DNA of 64,000 nucleotides from JANXYW01 sp964458665 (GTDB taxonomy: Bacteria > Chloroflexota > Dehalococcoidia > DSTF01 > JACRBR01). Shown here in pieces: positions 18,076-27,663 of the stretch (position 1 is its first letter; each line of letters starts with the position of its first letter). The notes beneath the pieces are model-generated. The model was not told where the DNA came from and did no database searches. It saw only the letters and a program-made list of their open reading frames with translations. The stretch spans positions 1 to 64,000 of the forward strand of contig CAYWOO010000056.1 in assembly GCA_964458665.1 (NCBI GenBank). The letters run 5' to 3'. Position numbers and translations under genes: made by a program.

Positions 18076-19176
18076 ATGAAGTTCGGCGTCTTCTACGAAC
18101 TGTCCGTGCCGCGGCCGTGGACACGCGAGTCCGAGCGCGACGTCTATATGAACGCGCTGGAGCAGGTGCGCCTCGCCGACGAGCTGGGCTTCGACCAGGT
18201 CTGGTGCGTCGAGCATCACTTCCTCGAGGAGTACTCGCACTCGTCCGCGCCCGAGCTGTTCCTCACGGCGTGCGCGATGCAAACGAAGAACATTCGCGTC
18301 GGGCACGGCATCGTCGTCTGCGTGCCGCAGTTCAACCACCCGATCCGCATCGCCGAGCGCGCCGCCGTTTTGGATATTCTCTCCGGCGGCCGACTTGAGG
18401 TTGGCACCGGCCGCTCCGCAACGTGGACGGAGTTGGCGGGGTTCCAGGCGAACCCCGACGACACGAAGAAGACGTGGGACGAGATTGTCCGCGTGCTGCC
18501 GAAGATGTGGATGCAGGAACGCTTCAGCTATCAGGGCGAGGCGTTCTCGATGCCGTCGCGCGCGATCCTTCCGAAGCCGTATCAGAAGCCGCATCCGCCC
18601 ATGTGGGTCGCCGTCACAAGCCCCGGCACGGAGCTGGACGCGGCGGACCGCGGGCTCGGCAGCCTCGGCCTGACGTTCGGCGGCATCGCCGAGCAGGAGC
18701 ACAAGATCGCCGAGTACCGCCGCCGCATCAAGTCGTGCGATCCCGTTGGCGCGTTCGTGAACGAGCAGGTGAACACGGTCAACTTTCTCTACTGCCACGA
18801 CGACGCCGAGACGGGCATCAAGACCGGCCAGCGCCTCGCTGGAACATTCAGCTACCTTGCCGCGCAGCTCCTCGCGGCGCGCGAGGCGTATCCGACGCGC
18901 TCGTACCCGTCGCAGGGTCTGCTGCCACAGCTGCGCCAGGAATCGCAGAGCCCGGGCGAGGGCGGCCGCGTGCCCGAGGGCATCTGCATCGGCGACCCGC
19001 ACCGCATCGCGCAGGTCGTGCGCGGCTGGGAGTCCGTCGGCGTCGACCGCATCAACTTCCTGCTGAACGCCGCCGAGACGGTACCGCAAGCACAAGTGCT
19101 CGACAGCCTGCGCCTATTCGCAAAGGAAGTAATGCCGCAATTCCAGAACGCCCCCGCCGCGGCCGTCGCCGGATAA
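18076..19176 (+). CDS. LLM-class flavin-dependent oxidoreductase (bacterial luciferase-like)
   Basis: The 366-residue protein is a TIM-barrel flavin oxidoreductase of the luciferase-like superfamily, which uses FMN or F420. Diagnostic parts are MKFGVFYELSVP at the first strand, GFDQVWCVEHHF, VGHGIVVCVPQFNHP, LDILSGGRLEVGTGRS near residue 110, and KPHPPMWVAVTSPGTE. Members act on alkanes, sulfonates, aromatic compounds or cofactors; the substrate here is not readable. GGAGGTG precedes the ATG at 18076. It has two LLM relatives in the window (19773 and 31184), in keeping with expansions reported for SAR202-type Chloroflexota. Confidence 0.9.
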   Translation: MKFGVFYELSVPRPWTRESERDVYMNALEQVRLADELGFDQVWCVEHHFLEEYSHSSAPELFLTACAMQTKNIRVGHGIVVCVPQFNHPIRIAERAAVLDILSGGRLEVGTGRSATWTELAGFQANPDDTKKTWDEIVRVLPKMWMQERFSYQGEAFSMPSRAILPKPYQKPHPPMWVAVTSPGTELDAADRGLGSLGLTFGGIAEQEHKIAEYRRRIKSCDPVGAFVNEQVNTVNFLYCHDDAETGIKTGQRLAGTFSYLAAQLLAAREAYPTRSYPSQGLLPQLRQESQSPGEGGRVPEGICIGDPHRIAQVVRGWESVGVDRINFLLNAAETVPQAQVLDSLRLFAKEVMPQFQNAPAAAVAG

Positions 19177-19222
19177 TTTCTCGGCGGCGAGGCGTTAGGT
19201 GACACGGGCTGTCGGCGTAACG

Positions 19223-19251
19223 TTGTTGTAGCCGCGCCAACCCCGCACAAT
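19223..19251 (+). promoter_or_regulatory. Promoter placed for leaderless DinB mRNA
   Basis: TTGTTG (19223-19228) and CACAAT (19246-19251) are 17 bases apart, and the ATG at 19258 begins six bases after the -10. No Shine-Dalgarno is present. Confidence 0.45.
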
Positions 19252-19257
19252 CTTGCT

Positions 19258-19776
19258 ATGCCGCCAGATGCCTCTTCCGATGCCAGTACGCCGCTCGCGC
19301 GGATGTTCATGTACAACGACTGGGCGAACGGGCGCGTCATCGACGTCTGCCGGAACCTCACCGAGGCGCAGCTCGACGCGCCGGACAGCAACGTCTTCGG
19401 ATCGATACGCCAGACACTGCTGCACGTGGTGTGCGGACAGTACTCGTTTCTCGCGCGACTCGATGGCAATGCGCAGGATCCGCGAGCACTCGCTCCGCAG
19501 TGGCCCGAGTTCGAAGCGCTGATGGTGATCGCGGCGGAAACTAGCGAGGCTCTTCCTGCGGCGGCGAGCGCGCTCGACGTAGACGCCGATGTCGTGCTTT
19601 CGTATCAGCGCAAGGGCCATCGCTATCCGAAGAGCTTCTTCCTGCTGCACGCGATTCAGCACGGCATCGAGCACCGAACGCAAATTGGAGTGATGCTCGC
19701 GCAGCTCGGGCATGAGGCGCCGAATCTCGATGGCTGGGCGTTCGCGGAGCACGCGGGACTGGGAGAGGAAGTATGA
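19258..19776 (+). CDS. DinB-family four-helix metalloprotein
   Basis: This 172-residue protein has the DinB fold, a four-helix bundle that binds a divalent metal through three histidines. The likely ligands are His56 in TLLHVV and His135 and His139 in HAIQHGIEHR. DinB-like proteins include thiol S-transferases (bacillithiol or mycothiol linked) and many of unknown role. It appears to be expressed from a leaderless transcript. Its stop codon overlaps the start of the next LLM gene (ATGA), so the two are probably produced together and may act on the same substrate. Confidence 0.85.
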   Translation: MPPDASSDASTPLARMFMYNDWANGRVIDVCRNLTEAQLDAPDSNVFGSIRQTLLHVVCGQYSFLARLDGNAQDPRALAPQWPEFEALMVIAAETSEALPAAASALDVDADVVLSYQRKGHRYPKSFFLLHAIQHGIEHRTQIGVMLAQLGHEAPNLDGWAFAEHAGLGEEV

Positions 19777-20606
19777 AGTTCGGGTTCGTGTTGCCCACAG
19801 GTGATGCGCGTGTCGCTGCTGATCTCGCGCATGAGGCGGAGCAGGCGGGCTGGGATGGCTTCTTCGTCTGGGAGCCCGTGTGGGGGGTCGACGCGTGGGT
19901 ATCGCTGACGGCCGCCGCGATGCGCACCGAACGCATTCGCCTGGGCACGATGCTGTCGCCTGTGTCGCGGATGCGGCCGTGGAAGCTCGCCAGCGAGACC
20001 GCAACGCTCGATGACCTCTCTGGCGGGCGCGTCATCCTGTCCGTTGGCCTCGGCGCGACCGACACCGGGTTCGAGAACTTCGGCGAGGCGACCGATCGCA
20101 AACAGCGCGCCGAGCTGCTGGATGAAGGGCTGGACGTGCTGACGGGTCTGTGGCGCGGCCAGCCGTTCTCCCACAACGGCCAGCACTACCACGTCACTCC
20201 CACTGCGTTCGCGCCCGCGCCCGCGCTTGTCCAGCAGCCGCGCATTCCTATCTGGGTAGTGGGTGCGTGGCCGTTCGAGGCATCGATGCGTCGCGCCCTC
20301 CGCTACGACGGCCTGATCCCGACGGTGCGCAGCGATAAGGGCGCCATGCGCCAGCCTGAGGCGGACGAATTACGCGAAATCGCGGCTCGGGTCGCCGAGC
20401 GTCGCGTCGATGCTCGGCCGTTCGACATCATCGTTGAAGGCACGACATCGACGTCTGATCCTGCGCGCGCGGCGGCGAAGGTCCTGCCCTGGCGCGATGC
20501 TGGTGCGACCTGGTTCCTCGAAGCGCGGTGGGGTGGAAAGGAGGGCCCTGACGGGATCGACCAGCTCCGCCGCCGCATCGTCGCAGGCCCGCCACGTATC
20601 GGCTAG
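19773..20606 (+). CDS. LLM-class flavin-dependent oxidoreductase
   Basis: The 277-residue protein is a shorter luciferase-like flavin enzyme: MKFGFVLPTGDARVAADLAH at the start, then GWDGFFVWEPVWG, RLGTMLSPVSRMRPWKLA, LSGGRVILSVGLGA, and PIWVVGAWPFEASM toward the end. F420- or FMN-dependent relatives fall in this size range. It starts inside the DinB stop codon. The last part is shortened relative to the 366-residue paralogue at 18076. The two are not recent duplicates, as their similarity is confined to family motifs. Confidence 0.87.
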   Translation: MKFGFVLPTGDARVAADLAHEAEQAGWDGFFVWEPVWGVDAWVSLTAAAMRTERIRLGTMLSPVSRMRPWKLASETATLDDLSGGRVILSVGLGATDTGFENFGEATDRKQRAELLDEGLDVLTGLWRGQPFSHNGQHYHVTPTAFAPAPALVQQPRIPIWVVGAWPFEASMRRALRYDGLIPTVRSDKGAMRQPEADELREIAARVAERRVDARPFDIIVEGTTSTSDPARAAAKVLPWRDAGATWFLEARWGGKEGPDGIDQLRRRIVAGPPRIG

Positions 20607-20650
20607 CGCCCCGCGAGGCCACGCGACACACTGCGTCCGAACGCCGCCTC

Positions 20651-20672
20651 CGACGACGGATGACCGACGACT
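20651..20672 (+). repeat. GAC-rich micro-repeat, second copy
   Basis: CGACGACGGATGACCGACGA matches the sequence at 18029-18051 and is followed by GGAG and the start codon of the ADC-like gene. Confidence 0.45.
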
Positions 20673-20684
20673 GGAGCCCGAACC

Positions 20685-21428
20685 ATGGTCCTCATCGGCA
20701 CTCGCGACATCGCAGCACTGCTCGAACGTGCGCCGCTCCTCGACAACCTTGATGCCGAAGCGTGGGAAGTCGAGGGCGTCGAGCTGCTGCACCTCCGCTA
20801 CGAGATCAACGACAGTAATCGCGAGGCGCTGCTACCGCGCGCGCTGCATCCGACTATCCCGGCCACGGTGATCTTCACGGCCGCGCGCTACCCGGACAGC
20901 CCGGTGGGTTCCTTCATGCTGGCGCAGGTGCGCATCGGTTGCCGCTCCGCCGCACTGCCGCGCGGCTTCCTGCTGCGCGCATACACCGACTCGCCGGCGG
21001 CGGCCGACGCGCTCGCGCGCCGCTGGGGCTACGCGTGCGACATCGGCGATGTGAAGATCGCCCGTTATCACGACCGCATCGTCGCAACGGTTACGAAGGA
21101 TGGGACGGATATCCTGCGCGCGTCGCTCGTCGACCCCGAGCCGATCTCCGGCGGCGATGTGCAGTACGTGGCGAATATGAACCTCGCCCGCCAGAGGGAC
21201 GGCGAGCCAGTGCTCGTGCAGGTTGACCCGGAGTATCGTTTCCACCGCGCCGAGCGCGGCCGCTGCGAATTAGGTGCGTTCGATCGCGCGGCGTGGTCCG
21301 CCGAGGGCGTTGATCCGGTCTATCCCATCATCGCGTCGTTCACGCAATGCGATACCGGCTTCCCGGTGATCCGCTTCGTGCTCGATCCGGGTAAGACGGC
21401 CATCGAAGGCACGCGAAAGATTCGCTAG
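20685..21428 (+). CDS. Acetoacetate decarboxylase-like (beta-cone) protein
   Basis: The 247-residue protein seems to share the fold of the acetoacetate decarboxylase superfamily: HLRYEINDSNREALLPRALH at the start, a middle segment ending in FLLRAYTDSPAAADALARRW, and late strands around GGDVQYVANMNLARQRDGEP. The assignment rests on the pattern of strands and spacing and is tentative. In true decarboxylases a lysine after the segment equivalent to ADALARRW forms the Schiff base; here no lysine stands at that point, so another reaction or no catalysis is likely. GGAG lies eight bases before the ATG. It is downstream of the DinB-LLM pair. Confidence 0.55.
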   Translation: MVLIGTRDIAALLERAPLLDNLDAEAWEVEGVELLHLRYEINDSNREALLPRALHPTIPATVIFTAARYPDSPVGSFMLAQVRIGCRSAALPRGFLLRAYTDSPAAADALARRWGYACDIGDVKIARYHDRIVATVTKDGTDILRASLVDPEPISGGDVQYVANMNLARQRDGEPVLVQVDPEYRFHRAERGRCELGAFDRAAWSAEGVDPVYPIIASFTQCDTGFPVIRFVLDPGKTAIEGTRKIR

Positions 21429-21453
21429 AGGCGGGAGCTTGAGGCTACGTCGA

Positions 21454-21814
21454 CTACGAGAACTGCATGAGCTGTACGAGGTTGCCCTCTGGATCGCGGA
21501 GCGGCGCCATGAGCAGGCCGTTTCCAACATCGTTGACGTCTTCCACGATCTCGACGCCTGCGGCCTCCAATCGCGCCACTTCGCCGCGGCAATCGTCCGT
21601 ATCGAGGGCGACATCTGGCGCGCCGGGTCGGCGTCCTTTCCGCGCACGTCACTGTGTGTGGCGAGGGCGAGCGAGATACCGTTCGGATCCCCCAGAAGAA
21701 CGAACCCGGCGCCTCCATGCCCACGGCAAGCCCCAGCGTGTCGCGGTAGAACGGCAGCAGTGCCTTCGTCAGATCTTCGCTCCAGATAGATGCGCCGCGT
21801 AGTCCCTTCAGCAT
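21454..21814 (-). pseudogene. Frameshifted VOC/glyoxalase-family gene
   Basis: Three reading frames together spell a VOC-fold protein of about 120 residues. It starts MLKGLRGASIWSEDL at the ATG 21814, behind a good AGGAGGT, switches frame near APG/GFVLLGDPNGIS, and switches again before APDVALDTDDCRGEV. It ends in MAPLRDPEGNLVQLMQF before the stop at 21454-21456. One base is missing at each switch, both in CCGGG/CCGGC contexts. Adding the two bases restores exactly 121 codons. Either the gene is decaying or the assembly has two homopolymer errors. The near-intact remainder makes sequencing error quite possible. Confidence 0.75.
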
Positions 21815-22039
21815 CTGAACCTCCTGATTCTGGCTCTTGCCCGGCCACGCGCCGGCCCGTGCTTGCGACAATTCCGCACGCTGGAAAACAAGAAACGAAG
21901 CTGATCTACTGCCCGATTCCGCATCGCTCCCGCCCCGAAAGCTTCGAAGCGCTCAGCACCGGCGGAGGCATCATCTGCCGTCAGCAATGGCGTTCGCGGC
22001 TTCCAGGGCCGGCGCCGTGCGCGCGATCGCCGGCCAGCG

Positions 22040-22045
22040 TATGAT
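22040..22045 (+). promoter_or_regulatory. -10 hexamer upstream of methyltransferase leader
   Basis: TATGAT (22040-22045) ends six bases before an ATG at 22052, the spacing of a leaderless start. No -35 is evident. The rest of 21815-22051 shows no gene or clear element. Confidence 0.45.
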
Positions 22046-22051
22046 CCGGCC

Positions 22052-22096
22052 ATGACAACCCTCTCTACGGCGCGCCCAACAGGCATCCGCGCATGA
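22052..22096 (+). CDS. Possible 14-residue leader peptide coupled to methyltransferase
   Basis: ATG at 22052 opens a frame of 14 codons whose stop overlaps the methyltransferase start as ATGA (22093-22096). Because the upstream -10 would place transcription start at 22052, this small frame may be translated from a leaderless mRNA and feed ribosomes into the next gene. It could also be chance. Confidence 0.3.
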   Translation: MTTLSTARPTGIRA

Positions 22097-22695
22097 CCTC
22101 CGACCCGGCGAACCGCTGGCTCCGCACGCGCAGCGTCTCCGGCGACGACTACGATGCCACCTACGACCGGCGCGCGGCTGAGGGTGAGGATGTCCACGGC
22201 GAGGTGACCTTCGTCCAGCGATTCGCCCCGGCCTCCGCGCTGGATGCAGGTTGTGGCACCGGTCGCGTCGGACGCGAACTCTCGCGCCGCGGCGTCGACG
22301 TCGTTGGCGTGGATATCGATGAGGGCATGCTCGATACCGCGCGCCGAAAGACGCCCGATGTCCCATGGCTGCTGGCCGATCTCGCGACGCTGAACATCGG
22401 TCGGACGTTCGACGCCATCGTCATGGCAGGCAACGTGATGATATTCCTGGCGCCTCGCAGCGAAGCGCTCGTCGTCGCGAACATGGCGCGGCATCTCGCG
22501 CCCGGCGGCGTGCTCATCGCCGGCTTCCAGCTACAGCCCGGCCGGCTGAGCGCGGCTCGATACGACGAGTTGGCACACGACGCCTGCCTGTCGCTCATCG
22601 AGCGATGGTCGACCTGGGACTGCGCGGCGTGGGATGACGCCGGTGGCTACGCCGTCTCCGTGCATCGCAAGCCAGCCGCTGGAGTTCAGCCATGA
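22093..22695 (+). CDS. Class I SAM-dependent methyltransferase
   Basis: The 200-residue protein is a small Rossmann-fold methyltransferase. Motif I is ALDAGCGTGRVG (about 49-60), with the acidic residue after the second strand in VVGVDIDEGML, motif II-like FDAIVMAGNVM, and LAPGGVLIAGF as motif III. The methyl acceptor cannot be told; the form is that of small-molecule methyltransferases. The ATG at 22093 has no Shine-Dalgarno of its own, which fits coupling to the short frame at 22052. Its stop overlaps the next start (ATGA), so it is in an operon with the APH-like kinase. Confidence 0.88.
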   Translation: MTSDPANRWLRTRSVSGDDYDATYDRRAAEGEDVHGEVTFVQRFAPASALDAGCGTGRVGRELSRRGVDVVGVDIDEGMLDTARRKTPDVPWLLADLATLNIGRTFDAIVMAGNVMIFLAPRSEALVVANMARHLAPGGVLIAGFQLQPGRLSAARYDELAHDACLSLIERWSTWDCAAWDDAGGYAVSVHRKPAAGVQP

Positions 22696-23717
22696 GCGGC
22701 CAACGATCATCGGAGGCCATCGACGCCCCGAAGGTCGACGCGTGGCTCACCGAGCACGTTTCCGGAGCCACGCCCCCATTTCGCTACGAGCTGATCACCG
22801 GCGGCCGCTCGAATCTGACGTTCAGCGTGACCGACGCCGCGGCGCACCATTTCGTGCTGCGCCGGCCACCACTGGGTACGCTGCTCGCCACCGCACACGA
22901 TGTCGTGCGCGAGTACCGCATCGCGGCAGCGCTGGCTGGTACGCCGGTCCCCGTCGCCAAGGCGCTCGCTGTGTGCGACGATACTTCGATCAACGGCACG
23001 CCGTTCGCCGTAACAGGATTCGTCGACGGCGTCGTGCTGGATACGATGGAGAAAGCCGCTCCACTGGACCTGGAGGCGCGACGAGTCCTCGCGTTCCACA
23101 TGATCGACGTGCTCGCCGATCTGCACGCTGTCGATCTCGAAGCGGTCGGGCTGGCCGATCTGTCGCGCCAGGACAGCTACATCGAACGCCAGCTCAAGCG
23201 CTGGTCCAGGCAGTGGGCGGGCTCGCGCACACGCGAACTGTCGCTGATCGACGACGTCGAGAAGCGGCTGATCGAACATCTACCACCGCAGCGCGGCGCA
23301 ACGATCGTCCACGGCGACTTTCGCTTCGGCAACTGCATCTCGGACATCGCGGCGCGGCGCATCGTCGCCGTGCTCGATTGGGAGCTATGCACGCTCGGCG
23401 ACCCGATGGCCGACCTCGGCCATCTCGCCGTCTACTGGTCCGATCCGCAGTCGCCGCTGTCGCTCACGAACGACCCGACCGCCGCCGGCGGCTTCCCGAC
23501 GTATCGGGAGCTACTTCAACGGTACGCAGTTCGCAGCGGGCGCGACGTCACGCGGGTCGACTACTACCGCGGCTTCGCCGCCTGGCGCCTGGCGATCATC
23601 GCCGAAGGCGTCGCATCGCGGCACCTCGAGCGCCACCCCGAAGACACGGCCGCCCTCGCCGCGTCGCACTCCGCCGTCGAGCGCCTGGCGCAGTTCGCGG
23701 CTGATTCGCTGGCGTGA
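22692..23717 (+). CDS. Aminoglycoside-phosphotransferase-like kinase (ACAD10/11 N-terminal type)
   Basis: The 341-residue protein belongs to the APH/choline kinase-like family. The N-lobe contains GGRSNLTFSV; the catalytic loop is VHGDFRFGNC (Brenner motif HGDxxxxN), followed by the metal-binding VLDWELCTLGDPMADLG. The latter form is typical of the phosphotransferases linked to acyl-CoA dehydrogenases, which phosphorylate hydroxyacyl-CoA for dehydration, rather than of drug-resistance enzymes. An acyl-CoA dehydrogenase occurs 9 kb upstream but not next to it. Translation is coupled to the methyltransferase by an ATGA overlap. Substrate assignment is inference. Confidence 0.87.
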   Translation: MSGQRSSEAIDAPKVDAWLTEHVSGATPPFRYELITGGRSNLTFSVTDAAAHHFVLRRPPLGTLLATAHDVVREYRIAAALAGTPVPVAKALAVCDDTSINGTPFAVTGFVDGVVLDTMEKAAPLDLEARRVLAFHMIDVLADLHAVDLEAVGLADLSRQDSYIERQLKRWSRQWAGSRTRELSLIDDVEKRLIEHLPPQRGATIVHGDFRFGNCISDIAARRIVAVLDWELCTLGDPMADLGHLAVYWSDPQSPLSLTNDPTAAGGFPTYRELLQRYAVRSGRDVTRVDYYRGFAAWRLAIIAEGVASRHLERHPEDTAALAASHSAVERLAQFAADSLA

Positions 23718-23782
23718 TGGCGGTCGGCGCTCGGCACCGCGTACGCCACTCGGCGCCGGTGTTGGTAAACTTGTCCACCTGA

Positions 23783-23794
23783 ACAATGCATTGT
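23783..23794. promoter_or_regulatory. 12-bp palindrome upstream of the flavin monooxygenase
   Basis: ACAATGCATTGT is a perfect palindrome whose right end is four bases from the GAGGG ribosome-binding site. Its place suggests an operator or RNA-level control site. No regulator gene adjoins it. Confidence 0.35.
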
Positions 23795-23808
23795 GCACGA
23801 GGGCGGCG

Positions 23809-25620
<1,812 letters not shown>

Positions 25621-25691
25621 CGGGTCGCGATCATGCTACGGCGCTCTGGTTGCTCCGCGTTGTCAATCGGATCCAGGCTTTGCAGTGGGTG

Positions 25692-25767
<76 letters not shown>

Positions 25768-25810
25768 ATGCGTGCTGTTTCGGGGCAGTGTATCACGCGC
25801 GACTGCGCGC

Positions 25811-26893
25811 TCAGGGCGTCGATGCGGGCTTCGTGACCTGCACCGTGACGTCGATGCGCGTGTACGCTGCGTCGTCCGCAAACTTGCCGACAATGATGCC
25901 GCCGACCAGTGTCTTCTCGTCGTCGGCGAACTGGATCGCTTCGGCGTCTTCCAGCGCAGACGCGCTCGCGTCGCTGTCCTGCACCGTCACCTTCGCATCC
26001 TGGAAGGTGTCGCGATAGAAGTCCAGCACGCCGGTCGCATCGCCCTTCGTGATGAACGACACCGCGAACGACCGGATGCCGGCCTTCTTCTGGTAGGCCG
26101 ATTCGATCAGCGTCGCATCCGTGTACGGCGGCACGGCGTCGGGGAAGCCATCGGGCAGCGTGCGCGCGGCAACCGCCGAGAACGCCGGCGCTTTCGCGTC
26201 CTTCGCGCCCGCTGTGACCTGCACGCTCTGGAGGATCGTCGTCGTCTTGCCGTCTTTCGATGCCGCTACCAGCACGACGCCGCTGATGTTCGAATCGTCG
26301 ATCTTGCTGAACTGGTGCAGCGTCGACTCCCGGCCGTCCTGACCGCCATCGATCTGCCACGGGTCGTCGTCGAACTTGCCGGCGAACAGCGCGGCGACCT
26401 TGTCGCGGCTGTCCTTCGTGTCGTAGATCACGACATAGCTCACATCCTCGTCGTGCACCTGCGCGAGCGATGACAGCAACTTCGCGCCGGGGTACCGCGG
26501 CAGGTCGTCCGGGAATCCCGGCGCCAACGTGCCCTCGTAGCGCGTTGTCGTCGTGCCTGGCTGACCCTGGCTGAAGGCGTTCAGCAGCGTCGTCACGTCG
26601 GCGCCCAGCCGCGACGAACTGCCTCCTCCGCCGGATGGGACGAGCAGCCAGACCGCGACGGCAACCACCGCTGCCGTAATAACTGCCGCCGCCGCTGCCA
26701 GCGGGAGTGGCACGCCGCGGCGCCGCGCATCAGCCGTCGCGACCTTTGCGCCGCCCGCGGTGCTGTCGTCGATCAGCGTGTACGAATAGCCGCCGGGCGT
26801 CGTCGCTTCGTCCGCCGCGAGAGTCTTCGCGTTGTTCGCGGACTCCGGCGCGGGATCCGTCACGGCGTCGTCCTGGAGCGGGTCGTCGGGCAC
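25811..26893 (-). CDS. Membrane-anchored protein with duplicated extracellular domain
   Basis: The 360-residue product has an acidic cytoplasmic N-terminus (about 1-60), one membrane helix (about 65-90, ALPLAAAAAV-like), a Gly/Ser linker, and an extracellular part with two related domains of about 115 residues. Each begins GFPD(D/A)(L/V)P and contains a predicted ligand-like strand set with YPGAKLL or YTDATLI. No family function is known to me. The open frame runs into the tRNA-His gene, so I place the start at GTG 26893, where only a weak AAAGG site is seen. It lies between the two tRNA genes on the same strand. Confidence 0.72.
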   Translation of the reverse strand: MPDDPLQDDAVTDPAPESANNAKTLAADEATTPGGYSYTLIDDSTAGGAKVATADARRRGVPLPLAAAAAVITAAVVAVAVWLLVPSGGGGSSSRLGADVTTLLNAFSQGQPGTTTTRYEGTLAPGFPDDLPRYPGAKLLSSLAQVHDEDVSYVVIYDTKDSRDKVAALFAGKFDDDPWQIDGGQDGRESTLHQFSKIDDSNISGVVLVAASKDGKTTTILQSVQVTAGAKDAKAPAFSAVAARTLPDGFPDAVPPYTDATLIESAYQKKAGIRSFAVSFITKGDATGVLDFYRDTFQDAKVTVQDSDASASALEDAEAIQFADDEKTLVGGIIVGKFADDAAYTRIDVTVQVTKPASTP

Positions 26894-26922
26894 GTGGCTG
26901 CGCCTTTCGGTGTAATGAAGGA

Positions 26923-26999
26923 TGGGGTGGACGGAGGGATTTGAACCCTCGGTCTCCAGGGCCACAACCTGGCGCGTTAACCGCTACGCTACGCCCACC
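26923..26999 (-). tRNA. tRNA-His (anticodon GUG)
   Basis: The minus strand gives acceptor GTGGGCG pairing with CGTCCAC, an extra 5' G at position -1 (26999) and discriminator C73, both hallmarks of tRNA-His. The anticodon arm is CCAGG-TTGTGGC-CCTGG with GTG. The T loop is GGTTCAAATCC and CCA is encoded. Confidence 0.96.
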
Positions 27000-27020
27000 A
27001 TGTGCACTCGCGATCGGCGA

Positions 27021-27050
27021 TAAAAATGCCCTGCGTACAACACACGCAGA
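27021..27050 (-). terminator. Intrinsic terminator downstream of dut
   Basis: On the minus strand CTGCGT (27049-27044) and ACGCAG (27036-27031) form a stem with a seven-base loop, followed by GGCATTTTTA. It lies between dut and tRNA-His. Confidence 0.65.
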
Positions 27051-27116
27051 GCACCGCGCCGGCCGCCCTGAACATATGCAAGTCTACCACCGGGCGTTTG
27101 GCGCGGCAAGAAATCG

Positions 27117-27542
27117 CTAGCGCCCGGTCGAGCCGTGTCCGCCCTCGCCGCGCGCCGTGGTCGATAGCTCCGTGACCTCCATCACCACCACCGGCGCCAG
27201 CGCGGCGAACACCAACTGGGCGATGCGGTCGCCGCCGCGCAGTTCGTACGACCCGGTCTCGCCGAACGTCCACATCGTCACATACAGTTCGCCGCGAAAG
27301 TCCGCATCGACTGTCCCGAACGCCACGCCCACGCCCTTCGACGACAATCCGGACCGTGGCCGCACCTGGGCGTCGTACCCGCGCGGAAACTCGATCGCCA
27401 CGCCCGTCGGCACCATGACCGGCGCCCGGGTCAGCAGCAGCGGCGCATCGAGGCACGCGTACAGGTCGAAACCCGTTGCGCCTTCGGTGGCGCGGGCGGG
27501 AAGCCGGCTCTCCGGTCGTAGTTTGCGGATCAGCAGTTCCAT
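27117..27542 (-). CDS. dut: dUTP diphosphatase
   Basis: dUTPase hydrolyses dUTP to dUMP, keeping uracil out of DNA and feeding thymidylate synthesis. The 141-residue protein shows the five trimeric dUTPase motifs: ATGFDLYA (1), a strand with PTGVAIEFP (2), RPRSGLSSKGV (3, P-loop-like serine), GTVDADFRGELYV (3-4, catalytic Asp), GDRIAQLVF (4), and the C-terminal GEGGHGSTGR (5), with His where many enzymes have Phe. The ATG at 27542 has no strong ribosome-binding site. It is followed by a terminator. Identification is firm. Confidence 0.95.
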   Translation of the reverse strand: MELLIRKLRPESRLPARATEGATGFDLYACLDAPLLLTRAPVMVPTGVAIEFPRGYDAQVRPRSGLSSKGVGVAFGTVDADFRGELYVTMWTFGETGSYELRGGDRIAQLVFAALAPVVVMEVTELSTTARGEGGHGSTGR

Positions 27543-27663
27543 GAGGTCACCACAGCGTAACAGCGCATCATCTCGGCGCCAGCCCGTTCGGCGTTGCTCA
27601 GCGCTCCATCTTGGCGCAGAATCCCTTCGTCAGCCCGCATTGGGCGTGAGAGGGAGTACCCAG

